Origin: Desulfobulbus rhabdoformis
Lineage (GTDB): Bacteria; Desulfobacterota; Desulfobulbia; Desulfobulbales; Desulfobulbaceae
Direction: 5' to 3'
NCBI RefSeq assembly: GCF_016919065.1
Contig: NZ_JAFFQA010000011.1
Span: 1 to 64,000 of the forward strand
Length of the DNA: 64,000 nt
Part shown: piece after piece, positions 15,731 through 22,325 of the stretch
Layout: each line of letters opens with the position of its first letter
How positions within the stretch are numbered: the first letter of the stretch is position 1
The notes under the pieces: generated by a model
Seen by the model: only the letters and a program-made list of their open reading frames with translations
The model's database searches: none
What the model was told of the DNA's origin: nothing
Position numbers and translations under genes: made by a program

Positions 15731-15788
15731 AGGGAATCCCTGAATACGTTTTCTGTAATTCCCCGCTGACACGGGTTCACGATTCCCT
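15731..15788. terminator. Inverted repeat between convergent genes
   Basis: AGGGAATC (15731-15738) and GATTCCCT (15781-15788) are perfect inverted repeats spanning most of the space between the exported protein and xseA. The left arm, TTAAGGGAATCCCTGAATA, resembles the end of the MITE-like element at 13477. It may be a relic of that family used as a bidirectional stop. Confidence 0.4.
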
Positions 15789-17125
15789 CACGTTTCATCA
15801 ATCTCTTCCACCTGACAGATTAGCCGCCCCTCACCGAGCATTGCCTCAACCTTTGCCCCTTTTTTCAATTCGCTGGCTCGTCTGATCAGGCGCGGCCGCT
15901 TTGTTGTTGTGCGAATAATTGCATACCCTCTCCCCAAAGTTGCCAACGGGCTGACCGCGTGAAGAATCCCTGCCGCTCGACCAAGCCGATCTTCCTCCTC
16001 CTGCAGGGTTTGCCGCATGGACTGCTGTAAACGTCCGCTTAGTGCTTCGAGTCGTTGTTCAGCAATCTCCAATCGATGTGCAGGGCTCTGTCGGGTGAGT
16101 TTAAGCATTGCCGACTCTACTCGCTGCTGTTGCTGAGTAAGCCGCTGCTTCAGTCCGCTCTGCAGGCGTGCTGAAAGATGGTCAAGTCTGAGACTGAGCT
16201 GATCCAATGGTCGTTCCATGCTGCCCAGACGTTGTTTGAACAATGTAATCCGTTGTTCCATGGAACGTACCTGTTGCGATAAACTGCGGGCCAGACGTGC
16301 CTGCAGATTGCTCAGTTGGTTTTGCAGGGTCTGCATATCTGGCGTGAGCAATTCGGCTGCACCGCTTGGGGTCGGGGCACGCAGGTCAGCTGCAAAGTCG
16401 GCAATGGTAAAATCGATCTCATGGCCAACACCGCTGACGACAGGAATGTTTGAAGCCCGAATGGATCGGGCGAGTCCTTCATCGTTAAAACACCAGAGAT
16501 CCTCTATGGAGCCGCCGCCACGGCAGAGCACGATGACATCCGGGCGTACCTGCATGTTCATTTCGCTTAAGGCCTGAATAATCTCGGACGCAGCCGTCGT
16601 CCCTTGCACGGCAACAGGATAAACCGAAATGCGCAATTGGGGCCAGCGCCTGGTGGCAATCCGTATAAAATCATGAACAGCAGCCCCTTGAGGCGAAGTG
16701 ATGAGACCGATATGTTCGGGAAACCGGGGCAAGGGCCGTTTTGTATGCTCGTCAAAGAGTCCCTCAAGGGCCAGTTTTCTCTTCAGTTGTTCATAGGCTT
16801 GCTGGAGGGCCCCTGCACCCTGAAATTCCACCGTATCGACGATAAGCTGGTAATCCCCCCTTGGCTCATAAACCGATATCCTGCCTCGGCATACAACTTG
16901 GTCACCTTCCTTTACCGGACGGCTCAGGTAGCGCTGTTGCGTTTTAAACAGGACAGCTTTGATTTGAGCACCCGAATCTTTTAAGGTGAAATAGTTATGC
17001 CCAGAGTAGGGGCGATGCAGGTTGGAGATTTCTCCGGCGACACGAATAAAGGGAAATTTGGATTCAAGCAGGCTACGAAGCGCACTGTTGAGCTGGGAGA
17101 CGGTAAAGATTTTTCGGTCGTCCAT
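15788..17125 (-). CDS. xseA: Exodeoxyribonuclease VII large subunit
   Basis: The 445-residue protein has an N-terminal OB-fold (about 5-100, with RVAGEISNLHRPYSGHNYFT) and a catalytic core with the family signatures GLITSPQGAAVHDF, LCRGGGSIEDLWCFNDE and VSGVGHEIDFTIADFAADLRAPTPS. A long coiled-coil follows (about 270-390, rich in Q, L and R) and then a short C-terminal domain containing GRGYAIIR. ExoVII degrades single-stranded DNA with several XseB small subunits; xseB is not adjacent. ATG 17125 is used because the three-codon TTG extension adds nothing typical. Confidence 0.95.
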   Translation of the reverse strand: MDDRKIFTVSQLNSALRSLLESKFPFIRVAGEISNLHRPYSGHNYFTLKDSGAQIKAVLFKTQQRYLSRPVKEGDQVVCRGRISVYEPRGDYQLIVDTVEFQGAGALQQAYEQLKRKLALEGLFDEHTKRPLPRFPEHIGLITSPQGAAVHDFIRIATRRWPQLRISVYPVAVQGTTAASEIIQALSEMNMQVRPDVIVLCRGGGSIEDLWCFNDEGLARSIRASNIPVVSGVGHEIDFTIADFAADLRAPTPSGAAELLTPDMQTLQNQLSNLQARLARSLSQQVRSMEQRITLFKQRLGSMERPLDQLSLRLDHLSARLQSGLKQRLTQQQQRVESAMLKLTRQSPAHRLEIAEQRLEALSGRLQQSMRQTLQEEEDRLGRAAGILHAVSPLATLGRGYAIIRTTTKRPRLIRRASELKKGAKVEAMLGEGRLICQVEEIDET

Positions 17126-17515
17126 ACAACACAAATCCTGGGGGAAGGGGTATTTTCATGTAGAAAAACTCAGGCCGGAAGGTACAAGTTTTTCTTTTGT
17201 TGTTTTGATTGTCTAATGCTTTTTTTTTTCGCTTGGTTATAATTGACATCCTTGTCAAAAGCGCAAAACCTCTATCTCAGGCGACGAAATGCACTGCTTT
17301 TGCGAGGCCTGAGAAGGGCGCAGAACGTTGAACGACGTCATCAAACATGCCATCTTATTTTTTTTGCCGTATAGGGGAACCCTCTTTTTCTACAGTCTGC
17401 TCAAAGAGGCTGCAATGAGAATTTGTGCCAGATGAACGTGATTGCTCAGCGTGAGCTTGGCCGTATCACCATCCCCCTACAGGTAATTTTATCATGTGCC
17501 ACGGAGAGTCACCCT
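17126..17515. other. Divergent gap of 390 bases with a possible structured transcript
   Basis: A perfect TATAAT lies at 17238-17243, but no good -35 box stands 16-18 bases before it. Downstream, TCTCAGGC (17275-17282) pairs with GCCTGAGA (17307-17314) and encloses a further GC-containing hairpin. CCTCT (17269-17273) can pair with AGAGG (17405-17409), and a run of eight T lies at 17359-17366. This could be a small RNA or a long structured leader of the TPR-panC operon. No known RNA family was recognised with confidence. Confidence 0.4.
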
Positions 17516-18211
17516 ATGACAGAGCCCGCATCCCTTGACCCCAACAATCCCAAGTTACAACCGCTGGGCCCACCTGAGGGGCTGTTGGAACATCTCAACC
17601 TGCCCCCCAAGGCAATAAAATTCCTGCGGCGTTACCAGCGCCAGCTTTGGATCTGTATAATTACCGTGATTGTCGTTTCTCTTGCAGTGGCGGGTTTCAA
17701 CGCCTACCGGGAGCGTCAGGCACAGCAGGCTGCCTCGGCACTGGATGCGGCCATTCTTGCGGCCACTGACAATAAAGCCAAACTCAAGCAGGTGATTGCA
17801 GATTTTGGTTCGACAGAATCTGCGCTGTGGGCACGGGTTGAGCTGGCCTCCCTGGCAGAGGAAGAAGGGGAAGCAACCCTGGCCATCAAGGAACTCGAGT
17901 CTATTAAGTCAGAGTTGGGGGCTGGTTCATCGCTTAGGCCCCTGCTGCTCAGTAAACTGGCCGTGCTTTATGAAAACGACAAACAGCTTGAGAAGGCCCT
18001 GAAGCTCTATACCGAACTCTCCGAATGGGAAACCTTTGCCTCTGAAGCGTATAGGAGCCTTGGGCGGGTTAATGAACAGTTGGGCAACAAGGAACAGGCC
18101 ATTGCCATGTATAACAAATACCTTCAATCAGAGAGTGGGCAGCAACGTTCAGGTCAGGCAAACCCTGTACGGGGGATGGTCCAGTCCAGACTGAACCAAT
18201 TGCAGAACTAA
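17516..18211 (+). CDS. Membrane-anchored tetratricopeptide-repeat protein (YfgM-like)
   Basis: The 231-residue protein has about 40 cytoplasmic residues, one membrane segment (about 43-63, LWICIITVIVVSLAVAGFNA) and a TPR-like helical part with repeats around SALWARVELASLAEEEGEAT, LLLSKLAVLYENDKQLEKAL and YRSLGRVNEQLGNKEQAIAM. The arrangement matches the YfgM/TPR_21 type, periplasm-facing proteins linked to secretion or envelope chaperones; the role is inferred. ATG 17516 has GGAG nine bases upstream. Its stop overlaps the panC start by one base, so the two are probably co-transcribed. Confidence 0.75.
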   Translation: MTEPASLDPNNPKLQPLGPPEGLLEHLNLPPKAIKFLRRYQRQLWICIITVIVVSLAVAGFNAYRERQAQQAASALDAAILAATDNKAKLKQVIADFGSTESALWARVELASLAEEEGEATLAIKELESIKSELGAGSSLRPLLLSKLAVLYENDKQLEKALKLYTELSEWETFASEAYRSLGRVNEQLGNKEQAIAMYNKYLQSESGQQRSGQANPVRGMVQSRLNQLQN

Positions 18212-19059
18212 TGGAAATTGTACAAAATCCTGCAGATATGTATGCCTGGTCCAAGAACCAGGCCAGAGCTGGGAAAACCGTCGGCCTGGTGCCGACCATG
18301 GGCTTTTTTCATGAGGGGCATCTCAGCCTCATGCGCAAGGCGGCTGAGCTTTGCGACCTAGTGGTGGTAAGCCTTTTTGTCAATCCGACCCAATTCGGTC
18401 CGAATGAGGATCTGGAAAAATATCCCCGTGATTTTGAGCGTGACCTGGCCCTGGTGCGCCAGGAAAAGGTGGCTGCTGTGTTCGCGCCCAGGCCTGACAC
18501 CATGTATTTGCCCGGGTACCAGACCGAGGTCTCGGTCAAGGAACTTGCCACCCATCTCTGTGGAAAAAGCCGTCCGGTCCATTTTGCCGGAGTAGCCACG
18601 GTGGTGACCAAACTTTTTAACGTGGTTCAACCCGATGTGGCGGTGTTTGGTGAAAAGGATTTTCAACAGCTGGCTGTGATTCGCCGCATGGTCAAGGATC
18701 TGAATATTCCGGTCCGGATCATCGGGCACCCCATTGTACGTGAAGCAGACGGTTTGGCCATGAGTTCCCGCAATGCCTATCTCGATCCGGCCAATCGCAG
18801 GGCCGCACTCAGTTTGTCAACGGGGCTTGCCAAGGTGCGTGAGCTGGCAGCTGAGGGCGAGCGCTCGGTTGCGGCGCTTGCCAAAATGCTGGAAAAATAT
18901 ATCCACTCCTTTCAGGGGACGGCCATTGATTACGCCAGCTTTGTACATGCGGATACGCTTGAACTCATGGATATCGTGGATGAAAAGACTGTGCTCGCCC
19001 TGGCTGTCCATATTGATGGCAAGGTGCGATTGATTGACAACGGGTATGTGTTGCCGTAA
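18211..19059 (+). CDS. panC: Pantothenate synthetase
   Basis: The 282-residue enzyme joins pantoate and beta-alanine with ATP to make pantothenate, the precursor of coenzyme A. It shows the nucleotide-binding PTMGFFHEGHLSLM near residue 28, VVSLFVNPTQFGPNEDL, the FGEKDFQQL segment and the KMSKS-like AMSSRNAYL. All are standard for PanC of the cytidylyltransferase-like fold. panB and panD are not in the window. The start codon overlaps the stop of the TPR gene by one base. Confidence 0.96.
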   Translation: MEIVQNPADMYAWSKNQARAGKTVGLVPTMGFFHEGHLSLMRKAAELCDLVVVSLFVNPTQFGPNEDLEKYPRDFERDLALVRQEKVAAVFAPRPDTMYLPGYQTEVSVKELATHLCGKSRPVHFAGVATVVTKLFNVVQPDVAVFGEKDFQQLAVIRRMVKDLNIPVRIIGHPIVREADGLAMSSRNAYLDPANRRAALSLSTGLAKVRELAAEGERSVAALAKMLEKYIHSFQGTAIDYASFVHADTLELMDIVDEKTVLALAVHIDGKVRLIDNGYVLP

Positions 19060-19106
19060 GGCCCCTCCTGAGAGCACAAATTAATAAAAAACTATGAGGT
19101 GCATTC

Positions 19107-20300
19107 GTGCCAGGATTTGAAATATTCGGTGCTGAAGAAAAAGCACAGGTAATGGAAGTGTTGGACAGCGGTGTGCTGTTTCGTTACGAGTTTGCTGCCC
19201 AGCGTGGTGATGTCTGGAAGGTGCTTGAGTTTGAAAAGGCCTTTGCAGCCTATACAGGAGCGACCCATGCCCAGGCAGTGACCTCGGGCAGTGCCGCGCT
19301 CAAGGTTGCCCTTATCGCACTTGGTGTGGGAGCAGGTGATGAGGTTATCACCCAGGGATTTACCTTTGTTGCCACCTGGGAGGCCATCCTTGACTGTGGG
19401 GCGATTCCGGTCTTTACCGAGGTCGACATGACCCTGAATATGGATCCCGTTGATCTGGAGAAGAAGATCACCTCTAAAACCAAGGCGATCATACCTGTGC
19501 ATATGATGGGGGCTCCGGCACGGATTGAGGAGATCAAGGCTCTTGCCGATCGCCACAATATTCCGGTACTGGAGGATACGGCCCAGGCTGCTGGGTGTCG
19601 GCTCAAGGGAAAACATCTGGGCAGCTTTGGGGCTGTGGGAACCTTCTCCTTTGATTCGGTAAAAACCATGACCACCGGTGAAGGCGGCATGTGTATCACC
19701 AGTGATGCGGCCCTGTGGCAGCGGATGTCGGAGTACCAGGATCATGGACACGACCATGTGCCCAATCCCGGAGGTCGGGGTGGGGAAGGGCGCCCCTTTA
19801 TCGGTTTTAACTATCGTATGATGGAGATCCAGGGGGCTATTGGCCTGGCACAGTTGGCCAAACTCGATGGCATGGTCGAAGCGCAGCAGAAAAATAAGCA
19901 GTTCTTCCAAGAGGCCGCCTCCGTCCTGCCTGGGGTGGAGTACCGGGAGATCCTGGATCCTCAGGGGGATTCAGCGACTTTTTTCTCCTTCCTCTTACCG
20001 GATAAAGAGCGCACCCAGGCCGTAAACGCGGTCCTGCGTGAGGCCGGTGTGGGAGCAGTGAGCTGGAGCGAGAACGGCTGGCATTACTATCCCAACTGGG
20101 AGCACCTGTTGGAGGGGAAAACCCCCTGCGCCAATGGCTGGCCGTTCAATGCCCACGGCAAGCGGCGGGTTATCTACGATCCGCAGGCATTGCCGGCTTC
20201 AGCTGCTCTGCTTGGGCGTACCCTGACCTATCAGGTGCCGATCAAGCTGGCCGATGAGCAGAAAGTGAAGATCGCGGAAGCGTTGAAGAAGGCGGTATAA
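19107..20300 (+). CDS. kdnA: DegT/DnrJ-type aminotransferase, KdnA-like (8-amino-Kdo synthesis)
   Basis: The 397-residue sugar aminotransferase binds PLP through Lys186 in FSFDSVKTMTTGEGG and has the family's GSAALKVAL and LEDTAQAAG motifs. Several stretches are those I associate with KdnA, the enzyme that makes 8-amino-3,8-dideoxy-Kdo in Shewanella: the start MPGFEIFGAEEK, FRYEFAAQRGDVWK, YQDHGHDH, GDSATFFSF and NGWHYYPNWEH. The nearby kdsB supports this. The partner alcohol dehydrogenase KdnB is not in the window. GTG 19107 is preceded by GAGG seven bases away. If the substrate is different it would still be a nucleotide- or free-sugar aminotransferase. Confidence 0.8.
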   Translation: MPGFEIFGAEEKAQVMEVLDSGVLFRYEFAAQRGDVWKVLEFEKAFAAYTGATHAQAVTSGSAALKVALIALGVGAGDEVITQGFTFVATWEAILDCGAIPVFTEVDMTLNMDPVDLEKKITSKTKAIIPVHMMGAPARIEEIKALADRHNIPVLEDTAQAAGCRLKGKHLGSFGAVGTFSFDSVKTMTTGEGGMCITSDAALWQRMSEYQDHGHDHVPNPGGRGGEGRPFIGFNYRMMEIQGAIGLAQLAKLDGMVEAQQKNKQFFQEAASVLPGVEYREILDPQGDSATFFSFLLPDKERTQAVNAVLREAGVGAVSWSENGWHYYPNWEHLLEGKTPCANGWPFNAHGKRRVIYDPQALPASAALLGRTLTYQVPIKLADEQKVKIAEALKKAV

Positions 20301-20340
20301 ACAGATAATTTTTGCCAGCGGAAAATATGCTTAAATACAT

Positions 20341-20376
20341 ACCCCCTGATCAAATGGATCAGGGGGTGTTTTTTTT
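20341..20376 (+). terminator. Rho-independent terminator after kdnA
   Basis: ACCCCCTGATC (20341-20351), a 5-base loop and GATCAGGGGGT (20357-20367) form a perfect 11-base-pair stem followed by G and eight T. This is a strong intrinsic terminator for the panC-kdnA transcription unit. Confidence 0.92.
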
Positions 20377-20394
20377 AGATGTTTGTAAAAGAAT

Positions 20395-20473
20395 ATGTTG
20401 GGGTTCCTTTGTCACCGCCAACCTACGATCCCCTGAGTATGGTAAGATAGCGGTGACGAAAGAACCCCAACAT
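20395..20473. repeat. Inverted repeat with 24-base arms
   Basis: The left arm (20395-20418, starting ATGTTGGGGTTC and ending TCACCGC) and the right arm (20450-20473, starting GCGGTGAC and ending GAACCCCAACAT) pair over 24 bases with two mismatches around a 31-base centre. It is a single-copy MITE- or REP-like unit in this window. Confidence 0.75.
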
Positions 20474-20529
20474 GGCGTGCTAACTTGCTGAGTTTGCGTG
20501 TTGTAATAAAAAGTATTTTTGAAATTCTA

Positions 20530-20655
20530 CCTGAATCCGTAAGTATTCATCGGTGCATCAGTTTCGTTGTTTGCGACATGCTGATTAAAGTATGCTTTAT
20601 CAGCATGTCGCAAACAACGAAGGTGGCGTGCCGATGGATGCCGATGGACGCTCAT
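20530..20655. repeat. Long palindromic element, CCTGAATCCGT family, copy 2
   Basis: The element begins CCTGAATCCGTAAGTATTCAT. It contains perfect 21-base arms at 20565-20585 and 20599-20619 around the centre AAAGTATGCTTT, and ends with GCCGATGGACGCTCAT overlapping the last codons of rsmJ. It is the best-preserved copy of the family also found at 13307-13424 and near 63118-63229. Confidence 0.8.
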
Positions 20656-21413
20656 ACAAGGTACACATCAAACCGCACAGCCTTCCCTTTGAGGCTGTAA
20701 GAAGGCTTCTCGTCGCATAGATACGGTCCTTTGAGCGGCCGTTTGACCACCACCTTTTTGGCTTGTGTTGCCAGGGCTGTTGTTAAAAGTTCCTCTGGAG
20801 AAACGGTGTGGGCATCCAGGTGCTGCAGCAAGCGCAGGTTCTGTTTGACCTTCGCGCTCTTGCTGCGCTCGGGGAACATCGGGTCCAGGTAGATGACATG
20901 TGGTTTTCTTGTCAGTGAGGCAAGTCGCTCCACGCTATTGCCCCGGTGGAGCTGAATGCGGCCGACCACCTCCGCAAGCTGTTCCACCTCGGCCGCCCGT
21001 GCCAGTCCATCGGCAAGTAATGCCGCAACCACAGGGTTCATCTCAATCATCTCAACCTGAAATCCATGGGTGGCCAGTAAAAAACCATCTTGGCCAAGGC
21101 CAGCGGTTGCATCGATCAGCAGCGGCTGCTCTACTCGGCGAATGCGTGCGGCCTTGACCAGGAGTTCGCTGCCGACCTGGCGGCTGCGTCGAGTGGCTCT
21201 GGCTGTATTAAAATCCACCCAGAGGCTTCCCTTCAGTTCATGATCCCCTATAAGGCGAAACAAAAGCCGATTACTCTCCAGAACCAACACCTGGCCCCTG
21301 GCAGGCAGTGTATCAACCAGGACAGTGCCTATTTCGCGAGCCAGTGGTTCTGCACGTGCGCAGGATATTTCCGGTGCAGCCCAAAGCGGTGGGAGTGGGG
21401 AAGGATTGATCAT
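20652..21413 (-). CDS. rsmJ: 16S rRNA (guanine-1516-N2)-methyltransferase RsmJ-like
   Basis: The 253-residue class I SAM methyltransferase shows the family set: a basic RRSRQVGSELLVKA, motif I LLIDATAGLGQDGFLL, VEMIEMNP, and the RsmJ hallmark YLDPMFPERSKSAKVKQNL. It ends with VVVKRPLKGPYL and the closing strand KAVRFDVYLV. RsmJ methylates G1516 of 16S rRNA in the small ribosomal subunit. The length is typical. It runs toward kdnA and is divergent from kdsB; its final codons overlap a palindromic repeat. Confidence 0.88.
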   Translation of the reverse strand: MINPSPLPPLWAAPEISCARAEPLAREIGTVLVDTLPARGQVLVLESNRLLFRLIGDHELKGSLWVDFNTARATRRSRQVGSELLVKAARIRRVEQPLLIDATAGLGQDGFLLATHGFQVEMIEMNPVVAALLADGLARAAEVEQLAEVVGRIQLHRGNSVERLASLTRKPHVIYLDPMFPERSKSAKVKQNLRLLQHLDAHTVSPEELLTTALATQAKKVVVKRPLKGPYLCDEKPSYSLKGKAVRFDVYLV

Positions 21414-21541
21414 GGATCGTTGTTGTAACCTGATGGATTTTTTGCTGATTGCCTTTTAATTGACCGCACTGTATCATGGGGAAGATAAACCTTGCAAACC
21501 ATAGTTGCCCCCTTGGCGGGCATTGCCGATCAGGATTGTTG

Positions 21542-22306
21542 ATGAGTACTTCCACACCTAAAGTTATTGCGATTATCCCTGCCCGCTACAAGTCAAATCG
21601 TTTTGAGGGCAAACCTCTGGCCCTGATTCAGGGCAAGCCGATGATCCAGCGCGTGGTTGAACGTGCACAAAAGGTTGACTTACTCTCCCAGGTGGTTGTT
21701 GCCACCGATGACGAGCGTATCGCCCAGGTTGTTGAGAGCTTTGGTGGCTCCTGGGTCATGACCCGGACGGATCATGCCACAGGAACCGATAGACTTGCCG
21801 AGGCCGCAGGTTTGCTGGAAATTTCAGATGAGGATGTCATTGTCAATATCCAGGGCGATCAGCCGCTTTTCCCGGCGGAGATTGTCGGTCAGGTGGCAAC
21901 GCCCCTGATAGAAGACAGTACGCTCCCCATGTCGACCCTGATTTATAAAATCGTGCGGCCGGAAGAAATTCCCGATCCTAACCATGTGAAGACGGTTTTT
22001 GACTGCAACTCCAATGCGTTGTACTTCTCCCGATCTCCCATTCCCTTTCAGCGTGATCCAGAGGAGAGCGAGCCGCCGACCTATTACAAACACCTGGGAT
22101 TTTATGCCTACCGCAAGTCCTTCCTGATGCGTTTTGTCGAGTTGCCTGAGGGGCAGTGGGAACGGTTTGAAAAGCTTGAACAGCTCCGCGCCCTTGAGTT
22201 TGGCTATACAATTCGGGTTGTCCTGACAGATCATGATTCGGCGGAAGTCGATACCCCAAAAGATCTATTACGCGTGGAAGCGCTGCTTGCAGCGGAGCAA
22301 CAGTAA
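21542..22306 (+). CDS. kdsB: 3-deoxy-manno-octulosonate cytidylyltransferase (CMP-Kdo synthetase)
   Basis: The 254-residue enzyme activates Kdo with CTP for lipopolysaccharide inner-core assembly. It begins VIAIIPARYKSNRFEGKPLA, with IPAR and R-x-x-GKPL nucleotide contacts, followed by VVVATDDERI, DHATGTDRLAEA, VNIQGDQPL and YKHLGFYAYRKSFL. All are standard. ATG 21542 is chosen because AGGA lies six bases upstream; an in-frame ATG at 21476 would add 22 atypical residues. With a KdnA-like enzyme nearby the substrate may be 8-amino-Kdo rather than plain Kdo. The YvcK-like gene follows after 19 bases. Confidence 0.95.
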   Translation: MSTSTPKVIAIIPARYKSNRFEGKPLALIQGKPMIQRVVERAQKVDLLSQVVVATDDERIAQVVESFGGSWVMTRTDHATGTDRLAEAAGLLEISDEDVIVNIQGDQPLFPAEIVGQVATPLIEDSTLPMSTLIYKIVRPEEIPDPNHVKTVFDCNSNALYFSRSPIPFQRDPEESEPPTYYKHLGFYAYRKSFLMRFVELPEGQWERFEKLEQLRALEFGYTIRVVLTDHDSAEVDTPKDLLRVEALLAAEQQ

Positions 22307-22325
22307 AAGACATCCTTTCTAGACC

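Larger units (their letters stand above)
20301..20651. other. Gap of 351 bases with terminator and two palindromic elements
   Basis: Apart from the terminator, a 79-base inverted repeat (20395-20473) and a long palindromic element (20530-20655), no gene or other signal was found between kdnA and the convergent rsmJ. Confidence 0.7.

Noticed and set aside
17250..17420. 6S RNA
   Set aside because: The length and some stems are suggestive, but I could not trace a full closing stem with a central bubble, so I report only a possible structured transcript.
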